64,000 bases of DNA, taken from SHZI01 sp963698405 (lineage in GTDB: Bacteria; Pseudomonadota; Gammaproteobacteria; Steroidobacterales; GCA-2729495). Position 1 is the stretch's first letter, and each line of letters opens with the position of its first letter. A program made the position numbers and the translations under genes. The stretch covers positions 186,001 to 250,000 of the forward strand of contig CAVOQT010000005.1 of the NCBI GenBank assembly GCA_963698405.1. The letters run 5' to 3'. Below, in pieces: positions 45,631 to 57,584 of the stretch. The notes beneath the pieces were generated by a model, which was given only the letters and a program-made list of their open reading frames with translations, was not told the origin of the DNA and did no database searches.

Positions 45631-47243
45631 ATGCAGTTCGACCTGATCGTCATTGGCGGCGGCATCAACGGTGCGGGAATCGCACGCGATGCCGCACTGC
45701 GCGGCCTGCGCACCTGCCTGGTTGAACAGGCTGATCTGTGCAGCAGTACCACGCGCTGGTCGAGCCGGCTGATCCACGGCGGGCTGCGCTATCTCGAGTT
45801 CGGTGAACTGGGGCTGGTGCACGAGTCGCTGCAGGAGCGCGCCAACCTGTTGCGCAATGCCGGCCACCTGGTCCGGCCACTGCCACTGCTGATCCCGGTC
45901 TATACACACAGCCGGCGCGGCATGAACACCATCGATTTCGGACTGTGGGTCTATGACCTGCTGTCGATCGGTGGCTCTGCTGCCCGGGCACCGCCGGCTG
46001 TCGCGTGATGCAGCCCTGGCAGAGGTGCCGGCGCTGAATCCGGAGGGACTCGACGGCGGCATCGTCTATCACGATGCGCAGGTGACCTTCGTCGAACGGC
46101 TGGTGGTCGAGAATGCGCTGGCCGCGCAGGCGGCGGGGGCAACGATTCGCACTTACACGACAGTTGAGCGCATCGTGCTGGAAGGCAACCAGGTGCAGGG
46201 CGTCGTGGTTCGCGACAGTCGCAGCGGGCAGCGAAGAAACCCTTGCGCGCACGCGCCGTCGTCAATGCTGCCGGTCCCTGGGTGGACCGGGTGCTGGCCG
46301 GCGCCGACTGTTCGATGCCACGCTTCATGGGCCCGACCAAGGGCACGCACATCGTGGTGCGGCGCTTCGCCGGCATGTCGGATGTGGCCTGTTATGCCGA
46401 AGCGCGCAGCGATGGCCGGCCGTTCTTCATCCTGCCGTGGAATGGCCTGGTACTGATCGGCACCACCGATACACGCTGTGATGCGGATCCCGCCAGCGTG
46501 CATGCCGAGGAGAGCGAGATCGCTTATCTGCTCGCGGAGGCGGCCCACGTGTTTCCGCGCGCTGAACTGAAACGTGACAGCGTGCTGTACGCCTACAGCG
46601 GACTGCGCCCGCTGCCGCGCCAGGGCCTGCGCGAGACGGCAGCGATCACCCGTCGTCACCAGATCCGTCATCACGGGCGCACGGCGCGCGGTCTGTACTC
46701 GGTGATCGGCGGCAAGATCACGACCTATCGGCATCTGGCGGAAGAGGCGGTCGATCAGCTTGTGCAACGCCTCGGTATCGAGGCTGCGCCGTGCACGACG
46801 GCCGAACTGGCGCTGCCCGGTGGTGGTGGCGATCGTGCGCAGCTCCTCGCTGAACTCGCCCGTGTGCCGGGGCTGGCTGCCTGCCAGCCAGGCACACCTG
46901 GTCGATGTCTATGGCGCGCGCGCGCCAGCGGTCGCCGCACTGGCGGTCAGCGATCCGGACCTGGCCGGGGTGATCTGCGAACTTCAGCGGGGCCATTGCC
47001 GCCGAAGTCGTGTTTGCTGTGCGCGAGGAGTTTGCCTCGGTATGGCCGACATCCTGTTGCGTCGCTGCATGGCGGGTTTAGGCCCGGACCTCGGTCGTAG
47101 CGCCTTGCAGCGCGCCCTGCCAGTGGCCGCGAAACATCTGGGCTGGAATGCCGCACGTCTCAACGCGGAGACAGAGGCCTATGAGGCTGAGATTCGCGTA
47201 CTGGAATCCGTCTGCGCCCGGCGAACCACTATCTGCCGCATAG
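45631..47243 (+). pseudogene. glpD: Aerobic glycerol-3-phosphate dehydrogenase, frameshifted
   Basis: FAD flavoprotein that feeds electrons from glycerol-3-phosphate to quinone. It begins FDLIVIGGGINGAGIARDAAL (FAD motif), with LCSSTTRWSSRLIHGGLRYLE. After a shift near 45985 it continues GGIVYHDAQVTFVERLVV, and after another near 46232 RARAVVNAAGPWVDRVL, FMGPTKGTHIVVRR, FFILPWNGLVLIGTTDT, LYAYSGLRPLPR and YSVIGGKITTYRHLAEEAVDQ. The C-terminal part (DILLRRCMAGLG) needs at least two more shifts. The exact stop is uncertain. The domain order is complete, so the gene is probably functional in the organism. Confidence 0.83.
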
Positions 47244-47298
47244 GGCGAAAGCGATATCTGCGCCCGGTTTTTTGTCGCCAGATCAGGCAGAGTTATGT

Positions 47299-48357
47299 CA
47301 TGTACATGCGGCTGACATGCGGCGTTTGCTGGCTGGGGCTGTCCTTGCTGATGGTCCAGCCCTGTCTGCGCTGCGGACGAGGATCCTGCTGCCGGCCCCC
47401 CGGTTCCGCCTGCCGAAACCCCGGCCGTGAAGTGCGCAAATCCGGCGCTGAGGCGGATGCATGGATCGACGATGTCCAGCGCGGTGTCTATTCCGGTGTG
47501 TGCGGGGCTGCCTCATGGTTCGATGGCTTGTTCGGCAATCCGCGCTTCGACCAGGATTCGAACGAGCACCTATGGCCGGCTCGGCCTGTACGAGACCCTG
47601 GACCGGCGCGACAATTTCGATACGCGACTGAAGATTCAGGGCGCGACTCGCCCTGCCGGCCTTCCAGAACCGGGCGCGAATCACCCTGGGCCGTGGCGAT
47701 GAGCAGGAACTCGTCGAGGAGCGTCCCACGGATTCCGAGAATCCGCAGCCCGCAGTCCTGGGTTCGGAGAACCGACGATGCCTGGCTGCTCGGCCTCGGT
47801 TATGCCAAGCAGGACGATCTGGAGAAGGGCTTCGACTTCGGTATCGGTGTGCGCCTCCGCTTCCCGGTCGACCCCTACGTCAAGGCGACCTACCGGCACA
47901 ATTTCATCTTCAACGACAGACAACATGCTGCGCTTTCGCGAGACGCCCTTCTGGCGTGACAGCCGCGGCTTCGGTGCCACCACCCAGGTCGCATTCGATC
48001 ACCTGGTCAACTCGCCGTCTGCTGCTGCGCTGGAACAATGTCGGCACGGTTGCCGAGGATACCGATGGCCTGGACTGGGGCACCGGTGTGACGGCCTACC
48101 AGAGCCTCGGTTCGCGCCGCGCCATCAGCTACACGGCGCTGTTGCGCGGTGAGACCGCTGCCGATGTGCCCATACAGAACTATGGCGCTGAAGTGCGCTA
48201 TCGCCAGCAGGTGTTCCGGCGCTGGCTGTTCATCGATCTGCTGAGCCTCGTGACCTGGCCGCGTGAGACGCTGGAGGAGGAGCGCGAGATCAATCCCGGC
48301 ATCGGCGTCGGTTTCGAGATGTTCTTTGGTCCGACGCCGGACAGCCAGCTGCGCTGA
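47299..48357 (+). pseudogene. Predicted outer-membrane or secreted protein, frameshifted
   Basis: Start near 47299 or 47317 gives a hydrophobic leader (AGAVL / LGLSLLMVQ). The pieces then read WIDDVQRGVYSGVCGAASWFDGLFGNPRFDQDS, YGRLGLYETLDRRDNFDTRLKIQ, then AWLLGLGYAKQDDLEKGFDFGIGVRLRFPVDPYVKATYRHNFIF, and a long stretch from MLRFRETPFWRD to FEMFFGPTPDSQLR. The alternation of polar and aromatic residues suggests a beta-barrel. At least five shifts are needed. I recognise no named family. It lies between glpD and recQ on the same strand. Confidence 0.6.
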
Positions 48358-48371
48358 TGCCATCCCTGCAC

Positions 48372-50220
<1,849 letters not shown>

Positions 50221-50233
50221 GGGCCGGCCGCTT

Positions 50234-50930
50234 CTATGCGGCAGCATCGAACTCGAAGTGCAGCCAGTGCTTGCCCTGCGTGTCGTGCTCGAAGACCTTC
50301 CATTCCCGGGCGGGGTTCCAGCAGATGATCAGCGAGCGCAGCCTGGTGCCGTGCGGGCCGAGCAGCTTGCGCAGCGTTTTCGAAGTCCTGACATCGGTTC
50401 GTGAAGGCGAGGTGTGGCCGTTATGTACCGGGTGGTTGTGATACTGGCGGATCTCGTCGCAGCCGAGCCGCTCGATGTGTTCTTTCCAGCGCGCCGGATT
50501 GTCGGCCGCCGAGCAGCGCATCGGTGAGCCGATCGAGGCGGTGACGCGTACCGCGATGCCCTGGCGCATGAAGGCGGTGACGAACACCTCGCGCCGCTCA
50601 CGGAACATGCCTGACCGAGAGGGCTTCTTCCAGTTCGCGGACCGGCCGGCCGGCGAGTTCGTAGGCCTTCTTGAAGTGTTCGCCCTGTTGCCGCTCCCGG
50701 TAGCCGGCAAAGATCGCGGTGATACGCCGATCGAGTCCCCGCAGTTCACGGCGGATGGCGGCGCGGCGCTCCGAGCGGCTGCGGTAGGCGGGAAAGAGGC
50801 CCCGCCACAGGAAGTGTGGGACGGCAGCAGCAGGAGCGTGGTGAGGCGCCAGGGCGGCGTCAGCCCGGTGCGGAAGTTGTCCGCAGCGCGATCAGCGCGA
50901 TGGCTGACAGACCGTCGGCAGCATGATGGC
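50234..50930 (-). pseudogene. Membrane protein with JAB/MPN (JAMM)-like metalloprotease domain, frameshifted
   Basis: The C-terminal 135 residues are in one frame: MFRERREVFVTAFMRQ, SIGSPMRCSAAD, then YHNHPVHNGHTSPSRTD, ending WKVFEHDTQGKHWLHF. The order Glu, HxHP, nine residues, SxxD is the JAMM zinc motif of Mov34/MPN/RadC-type domains. Before a shift near 50615 the protein appears to read LTTLLLLPSHFLWRGLFPAYRSR, ERRAAIRRELRGLDRRI and FKKAYELAGRPVRELEEAL, giving one or two membrane helices and a helical linker. The start is not defined. The gene converges on recQ. Target and role are unknown. Confidence 0.6.
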
Positions 50931-51013
50931 GACACAGCTGCCGACGGGTCAGTGGACCCAGCTCTGCCTGCAGAACCTCGTATCGCGACACGGCTGCCAC
51001 TCCCGTGGCGCCC

Positions 51014-51070
51014 GTAGGAGCGCCTTCAGCCGCGATTATTGGCCTCGGGAATCGCGGCTGAAGCCGCTCC
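51014..51070. repeat. REP palindrome pair (copy 6)
   Basis: GTAGGAGCGCCTTCAGCCGCGAT and, 12 bp on, ATCGCGGCTGAAGCCGCTCC. It lies just after the icd stop, on its 3' side. Confidence 0.88.
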
Positions 51071-51079
51071 GGAGGGTGA

Positions 51080-52378
51080 CTACATGTTCCGGATCAGCGC
51101 GTCGCCGAACTCGGAGCACTTCACTTCGCGGGCGCCTTCCATCAGGCGGGCGAAGTCGTAGGTGACAGTCTTGTCGCCGATGGTCTTGTCCATCGCGCTG
51201 ATGATGCTGTCGGCGGCCTCGGTCCAGCCCATGTAGCGCAGCATCATCTCGCCGGAGAGGATCACCGAGCCCGGGTTGACCTTGTCGAGGTCGGCGTACT
51301 TCGGCGCGGTGCCGTGCGTGGCCTCGAAGACGGCGTGACCGGTCACGTAGTTGACGTTGCCGCCCGGCGCGATGCCGATGCCGCCGACCTGCGCGGCCAG
51401 GGCGTCGGAGAGGTAGTCGCCGTTGAGGTTCATCGTGGCGATCACGTCGAACTCGCTGGGGCGGGTGAGCACCTGCTGCAGGGTGATGTCGGCGATGGCG
51501 TCCTTGATGAGCACAGCGCCCTTGGCCAGCGCGGCTTTCTGCTCCTCGTTGGCGGCCTTCTCGCCCTTGTCGGCCTTGGTGCGTTCCCACTGGTCCCAGG
51601 TGTAGACCTTGCTGCCGAATTCGCGCTCGGCAAGGTCATAGCCCCAGTTGCGGAAGGCGCCTTCGGTGTACTTCATGATGTTGCCCTTGTGCACGATCGT
51701 GACGCTCTTGCGCTGGTTGGCAATCGCGTACTCGATCGCGGCGCGGAACAGCCGCTCGGTGCCTTCCTGCGAGATGGCCTTGATGCCGATGCCCGAGGTG
51801 TCCGGGAAGCGGATCTTGCCGAATTCCTTCGGGAAGTTGGCCTTGAACAGTTCGAGGAACTTCTTGTTGGCCTTCGGTGCCGGCTTCGAACTCGATGCCG
51901 GCGTAGATGTCTTCGGTGTTCTCGCGGAAGATCACCATGTCGACTTCTCCGGCTTCTTGACCGGGGAGGGCACGCCCTTGAACCAGCGCACCGGGCGCAG
52001 GCAGACGTAGAGGTCGAGCAGCTGGCGCAGCGCCACGTTCAGCGAGCGGATGCCGCCACCGATCGGGGTGGTCAGCGGGCCCTTGATCGAAACCAGGTAG
52101 TCGCGGCAGGCCTCGACGGTGTCGTCGGGCAGCCAGGTGTTGTAGTTGTCGTAGGCCTTCTGGCCGGCGAAGACCTCCAGCCAGTGGATCTTGCGCTTGC
52201 CGCCGTAGGCCTTCGCGACCGCGGCGTCGAGTACGCGCACCGAGGCGCGCCAGATGTCGGGGCCGGTGCCGTCGCCTTCGATGAAGGGGATGATCGGGTT
52301 GTTCGGGACCGTCAGCTTGCCGTTGCTGATGGTGATCTTGGCGCCGCCCGCCGGGGCGCTGAGCTTTGGTTCTGCCAT
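51080..52378 (-). pseudogene. icd: Isocitrate dehydrogenase (NADP), two frameshifts
   Basis: TCA-cycle enzyme making 2-oxoglutarate. It begins MAEPKLSAPAGG and PNNPIIPFIEGDGTGPDIW, with GPLTTPIGGGIRSLNVALRQ and LYVCLRPVRWF. Near 51945 a base is missing (KKPEK, then VDMVIFRENTEDIYAGIEFE) and near 51885 there is one extra (AGTEANKKFLELFK). It then continues VTIVHKGNIMKYTEGAF, FDVIATMNLNGDYLSDALAAQVGGIGIAPG, and FEATHGTAPKYADLDKVNPGSVILSGEMMLRYMGW to the stop. The two repairs restore a standard 425-residue IDH, so I believe the gene is functional. Confidence 0.92.
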
Positions 52379-52418
52379 CTTGGGGTTCCTTGAGGAGTCA
52401 GCTTCGCGAAGCCGGGGA

Positions 52419-53588
52419 TTATCGCAGCCCGGCATCCCGCCCGTAAACGTCTGGCCGAAAATTGACCTCGCCTGTAGGTGTAACCCACGATGTCAGATAG
52501 ACGATATAGACCGGAATCGGCCTCGGCAGCGTGACGTGTCCGGGTTCTGGTGCCGTCTTCCGTGCCGGCCGGCAGGGGCGTTCCCGCCAGCAGCAGCTGC
52601 ACCAGCGCTTCCGGCTGCTCGAGCCGGATACAGCCGGAGCTCAAGGTGCGGCTGGACAGATCGAAGAGTCGCCGCGATGGCGTGTCGTGCAGGTAGATGT
52701 CGTAAGGATTGTCCATCACCAGCTTGTAGCGGCCGAGGCTGTTCAGCGGGCCGGGTTTCTGCAGCAGGCGGTAGGGGAAGCGCTCCGGGCCGAGGCGCTG
52801 CCAGTCGATCTTGCGGGCATCCACTTCGCGGGCATCGGCGCCGCTGCCGCGAAACACCCGGATGCCGAGCCGCGCGAAGAAGTCGGGATCTGCCTGCTGG
52901 GCCGGCAGCAGGTCTTCGACGGCGATGGTGTGCGGCACGGACCAGGACGGATTGACGACGATCTGCCGGACTGTCGTCCTGGAAGCTCGGCGTCGGCCGG
53001 CTGGGATGGCCGGCGATGACCCGCATCTGCAGGACGGTCTCGCGCTGGTCGACGAGCTTCCAGCGTGCCGGTGACCACGTTGACCCACAGGTAGCGTGGC
53101 CCAGGATCGCGTGGCAGCCAGTTCCAGCGGGTGAGCGTGGCCTGCAATTGCTGTATGCGCGATCGCCGACCGGTACGTTGAGTGCCGCGAGCGTGCGCTC
53201 GTCGAGTTGACCGGAGTCGGGCAGGGCGTGGCGACGCTGGAAGGACTGCAGGGCCTGCTGCCGTGGGCTGATCGAAAAACCAGGCATCGGCGGTGGCCGG
53301 TAGGCCGTTGAAGTCGCCGCTGATGCGCAGGCGATCGCGCAGCAGGGCGACCCGTTCGTCGCGCTGTCCGGCCTGCAGGATCGTGCCGGCGGGCAGTTCG
53401 GGCCAGCCGCCGTCAGCAGCGAGTTGCCGGTAACGGGCGAGCGCCGCGCGCAGGCGCACGGCTTCAGGCCGCTGCGACTCGCCGGCGGTATCGGGCGCGA
53501 GCGGAATGTGCCAGTCGGGATCCCCGGCTGGCGCAGCCGGTACCGCCGAACTCAGCAGCAGGGCGAGGGCCAGTACGCCGGCCCGCAT
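52419..53588 (-). pseudogene. L,D-transpeptidase with peptidoglycan-binding domain, frameshifted
   Basis: YcbB/LdtD-type enzyme that makes 3-3 crosslinks in peptidoglycan. A signal peptide (MRAGVLALALLLSSAVPAAPA) precedes a long N-terminal region. Next is a peptidoglycan-binding motif (ALQSFQRRHALPDSGQLDERTLAALNVP), then the catalytic YkuD domain. That domain has ARLGIRVF, LGRYKLVMDNPYDIYLHDTP and the active-site SSGCIRLEQP with the nucleophile Cys. The C-terminal segment PVYIVYLTSWVTPTGEVNFRPDVYGRD follows in another frame to the TAA at 52419. At least four shifts are needed. The start at 53588 lies 11 bp after the stop of the CTERM gene on the same strand. Confidence 0.85.
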
Positions 53589-53599
53589 CGGATGGCGTC

Positions 53600-54217
53600 T
53601 CAGCCGGCGGTGCGGCGCAGGCGGCGACGCGCAGCCAGCGCGCCGATGGCGGTGCCGAGCAGCCACACGCTGGCCGGCAGTGGGCTACGGTCGAACGCTG
53701 GCGCCGCTGAAGTCCAGTCCATCGGTTGATAGCCCGGGTAATAGCGGAGAAAGTACCGAAGAAGTCGTCCTCATCGGCGAGTCCCAGCGTGGCGAGTTGC
53801 CGATTGCGCCATTCGCGGTGAAACTGAAGGTGCCGACCACGTTGGTGTTGTTGGCGTTTTCGAAGCCGAAGCGCACGGTTTCTGCAAAGCCGGTTGTGGT
53901 CACGATCGGTGCGCAGCCGCCGGGCGGCAGCGGGTCGCAGAAGTAGGTGACGCCGTTGGGCGCGAAGCCGCCAAAATCGAACTGGCGCGAGTCGTAGCTC
54001 ACGACGATCGCGCCACCGTAATCGTCCCGGCAGGTCGTCGCCTTCATCCAGCACCAGCTGCAGGTCGAGATTGACCGTGCCGCCTTGGCCGATCTGGATC
54101 ACGCCCCCGATGACGGTCATGCCGGCGAGGGCTTCAGTACCAGGCTGGCTGCCCGGCGTTGCCCGCAAGTGCGAGCGCCAACAGCAGGCAGAGGCCGGAA
54201 ATATTGCGTGTGTTCAT
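53600..54217 (-). pseudogene. Secreted protein with VPxPA/PEP-CTERM-like sorting tail, frameshifted
   Basis: A signal-like N-terminus (MNTRNISGLCLLLALALAGNA) is followed, after a shift near 54150, by a beta-rich region (MTVIGGVIQIGQGGTVNLDLQLVLDEGDDLPG). Next comes DDYGGAIVVSYDSRQFDFGGFAP and FGFENANNTNVVGTFSFTANGAIGN. The C-terminus, in another frame near 53700, reads SPLPASVWLLGTAIGALAARRRLRRTAG: a Pro-Ala motif, one hydrophobic helix and a basic cluster. That is the layout of a CTERM sorting signal. It lies between the Slam-associated gene and the L,D-transpeptidase gene on the same strand. Confidence 0.6.
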
Positions 54218-54252
54218 GATGAAACTCTTCTGTCTGTTGTTCCGTTTCGGTA

Positions 54253-55407
54253 TCAGTCTGCGATCACTTCGCGCAGCAGGCCGACATCCTTGATGCGGTC
54301 CTGGCCTTCCAGCGTGACGTCGATGATGTGGGCGATGCCGCGTGCGCCGCCCGGTTCGCCGAGCAGTACGCCCTGCACGAAGCTCTGGTCGGCGACGACA
54401 TTATCCGTGAACTGGTCCGGCTGGGAGATCAGGTCAGCACCGCTCACCGTGCCACCGGCACCGAAGCTGTAGCCGGGGTTGGTCCAGGTGCCGGTCCAGG
54501 TCGGGTTGGTGCCGAAGTCGACGGTCATCGAACCGACCGTGGTCCTTGTCCACCGACATCGCGCCGCTGAAGTTGACGCTGACGTTGCCGGCATTCAGCG
54601 CATCGAGGCCCGCCTGGCTGGTGGCGTTGCCCCAGGCGAAGTAGCCGGACTGGGCGAGTCTGGGTGGCGCGATTGCCGTGGCTCCAGATGTCGGCGGCCA
54701 GCAGTACCTGGTCGTCGTCGTCGCGCACCACGCGCGCTGCGATGCGTGACTGCTCATCGCCGACGCGGCCGTTGGAGCGCATGTTTTCGTAGCCGTCGTT
54801 ACGCTGGCGTGACGCTGGTGCGTCATGCCGCTAACGGAATTGATGTCCGCGCCACCTTCCGGCGAGACCGTGAACTGGCTGCCGTCGGCGGCCATGTCGA
54901 AGCGGGCGAAGTCGGTGTCCTCGGCATCATCGGTGCTGCTGATGCCGCTGACGACGGTGGCAAAGCCGCAGGGCGTGCCTGGCGTGCAACTGCCAGCGGT
55001 GGGCTCGGGTGGCGACTGAAGGCGCAATCAGCGGCTGGCACTGATCGGTGCGCGCATCGCAGATCTCGCGGTCCGGTATGGGTGGCTGTGCAGGGTCGTC
55101 CCTGAAGCCGGCCGCCGGCGCCACGCTGGCCCACGGTCCCCAGCACAGCACGGAATCCGCGGCACCCGGTCCGGCGCAGGGATCGGTGGCCGCAATCCGG
55201 GCCGGTGCGCGCAACAGGCGCGCCGCCGCCTGTGCGAGTTGCTGCTTGCAGGCGTCGATGACCGCTTTCGGTGCCGCCTTCGGATCGGTCGCCCAGCGTT
55301 CGAGCAGGGCAGCGCAGTCCGCGTCGGACTGGGCGCGCTTCCGCAGCCGTCGCTGCCAGTGGCGAAGCGAACAACAACAGGATGGTCAAAAGCCTGAAGG
55401 TCTTCAT
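54253..55407 (-). pseudogene. Putative Slam-dependent surface protein, frameshifted
   Basis: The signal peptide MKTFRLLTILLLFASPLAATA is followed by ADCAALLERWATDPKAAPKAVIDACKQQLAQAA. A Cys-containing middle (DPCAGPGAADSVLCWGPWAS, EICDARTDQCQPL, TAGSCTPGTPCGFATVV) precedes GADINSVSGMTH. The C-terminal 150 residues read QSGYFAWGNATSQAGLDAL, VSVNFSGAMSVDKDHG and GSMTVDFGTNPTWTGTW, like the eight-strand barrel of TbpB/HphA-type proteins, ending GIAHIIDVTLEGQDRIKDVGLL. At least five shifts break it. Being next to a Slam gene, it is its likely client. The identification rests on context and the GSMTVDF pattern. Confidence 0.6.
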
Positions 55408-55582
55408 GCTGCTGCTTCCCCGGGGTGCCGCTGTAGCGCGGCTTGCCCTCGTTGTATTTCTTGCCGTCCATCCTGGACAGCTGTGATTCTTTCTACACCA
55501 GATTGTGCCGCAGATCACTCGTTCCGATGTCGTTCTGTGATCCGCATCACATTTTCCATAATCCGTCGTTTGCCTGTTCAGC

Positions 55583-56864
55583 TCAGAAATTGCGCGCCAT
55601 GCCGAGATTCACGACGTCGCGGTCGTACTCGTAGATCCCGACGTTCGAATCGTTGTCCGTGTGTACCCAGCTGCCGAGCAGCACCCAGTTCTGCAGCGCA
55701 TCGCCGCGGAACTCGTGCTGGAAGCCCAGGCTGAGCCGGATTTCGTCCTCGTCGCGCGACGGCCGGTGCGAAGGGTGCCGGCTCGGGTCCGTCGAATTCG
55801 TAGTTCCGGTAATTCACCCGCGCGTATGCCGAGCCACCCTGCCAGGTCTCGACGATGACGCCAAGCATCAGGTCCGGCGTGTCATAACCGAAGCGGTCAT
55901 CGTCGGCATCGAAGTCGGCATAGCCGATGCCAGCCTGTACGCCGATCGTGCGGTTGCGGAAATAGTGGGTGACGATCGCGTTGGCGCTCAGGTACAGGCC
56001 GTCGCGGCCGTCTTCCTCGTCGTCGTGATAACGGCGATCGGTCGCGATGCCATCCAGCGACAGCTCGGTGTCCGCGGCTGAGTTCCCAGGTGATGTTCGG
56101 ATTCAGGGTCGTGAACCAGGCGAGATTGTCGCCGCCGAGGAAGATCTGGTCGCCCTGCAGGCCGATGCCGGCGCGCCAGCGTCCGGGTACCACCCAGGCA
56201 GGGCCGGTGCGCAGCGTCAGGATGCCGAGGTTGTAATCGTCTTCATCGGCATAGGCCCGGTAGTAGGCGTTCGCCTGGCTTTGCCACAGGAAGATACCCT
56301 GCTGTTCGCCGGCCTCGAAACGCCGGCCCGGGTTCCAGGTGTGGGCGATGCCCGGACTGATCACCATGGCAAAGTCGTCTTTTTCCTGCGACTCCGGCAC
56401 CACGGGCCGGGGTGCCGTTGATGTCGATGATGTCGCGGGCGGGCCGACGTTGACGTTGGAGTCGATACATCAGTCCGGCATAGATGGACGGCGTCCACTG
56501 ATGGCGCGCCATGTTCCGCTTCTGGTCGGCGTCGATCTGCGCCAGAAAGGCCAGTACCGTCGCCCGCACCGCCGGCGGCGTGTTCGGGTCGTCAGCACGC
56601 GCTGGGCTTCCTCGCGCGCCTTCGTGTAGTCCTGCGACAGGTAGTACACCCGCGCCAGTTCGAGGCGGGCACGACTCAGGCTCGGGTTGGTGGTCAGCAG
56701 GCTCGTCAGGCGTTCGCGGGCCGTGCGCAGCTGGTTCTGGTCGATGGCCTGCATGGCCTGCGTCGAAGTCGTCCTGCAGTCTGGTCGGCCTGCAGCGGGG
56801 TGCAGACGAGCAGCAGGGCCAGCAACGGGGCCGGGGACAACGCGCGTAACAGCTTGCTTTCCAT
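55583..56864 (-). pseudogene. Slam/DUF560 outer-membrane translocon (type XI secretion), frameshifted
   Basis: Surface lipoprotein assembly modulator-type protein, which moves client proteins across the outer membrane. The signal peptide (ALSPAPLLALLLVCTPLQA) is followed by a TPR-like region (LRTARERLTSLLTTNPSLSRARLELARVYYLSQDYTKAREEAQRVL), then QKRNMARHQWTPSIYAGLMY and a 14-strand-type barrel. Barrel segments include ISPGIAHTWNPGRRFEAGEQQGIFLWQSQ, NLGILTLRTGPAWV, and the end LGMARNF with terminal Phe. This N-terminal TPR plus C-terminal barrel order is that of DUF560 proteins. At least five shifts are needed. It lies upstream of its probable client on the same strand. Confidence 0.75.
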
Positions 56865-56955
56865 AATCCTTTTTGTTCTAGTCGCAAACACTTGTACACA
56901 GTACTTGCTGACGATCAACAGCTCAAATCAACCATGTCCGGCTTCTGTAAAAACG

Positions 56956-57584
56956 ATGCTCCGGGTGCTTGCCCTCTGCCTGCTCGGTGCCGGCCAGCAT
57001 CCGGCCCATGCCTTTCCGGTTGACCTGTTCGGCTACCCCCAGGAGCCGCAGCAGCACCTGGCGATTTTCCGCAGTGGCTGCGCGTGATCGAGCGGCATCT
57101 GAGCGATGACCTGCAGGACGGTGACTGCGGCGCGCGGGTGATCAACCGCTGCCACCTGGCCGAGTGGCGGCGCTTCATCGACCAGACCCGCGGGCTGCCG
57201 GTGCGTGAGCAGCTGAAGGCCGTCAACCGTTATGCCAATAGCAAGGACTACGTGCTCGACCTCGACAACTACGGTGTCGAGGACTACTGGGCGATCCCGC
57301 GCGAGTTTCTGGGCAATGGCGGCGACTGCGAGGACTACGCCATCACCAAGTTCTTTTCGCTGCGCTGGCTCGGCCTGCCGGCCGACGACCTGCGCCTGGT
57401 GGTCGTGCAGGACACCAATCTGCGCGTGCCGCACGCGGTGCTGGCGGTGACCCGCGGTGCCGACGTCTTGATTCTCGACAACCAGGTGCAGGCCGTGCTG
57501 TCGCACCGGGACGTGGTGCACTACGCGCCGGTGTTTTCCATCAATGAATCCCGTTGGTGGATTCACGTGCCGCGTGCGCCATGA
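56956..57584 (+). pseudogene. lapG: LapG-type periplasmic cysteine protease, one frameshift
   Basis: Transglutaminase-like cysteine protease that cuts large surface adhesins (LapA) when released from LapD. The signal peptide is MLRVLALCLLGAGQHPAHA. One shift lies near 57085. The domain then reads FIDQTRGLPVREQLKAVNRYAN, the catalytic Cys in FLGNGGDCEDYAITKFFSLRWLG, His in VPHAVLAV and Asp in LILDNQ. ENSRWWIHVP-like SINESRWWIHVP ends the domain. The normal size is about 205 residues. The stop overlaps the HD-GYP gene (ATGA), so the two are co-translated. No LapA adhesin is in the window. Confidence 0.85.
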
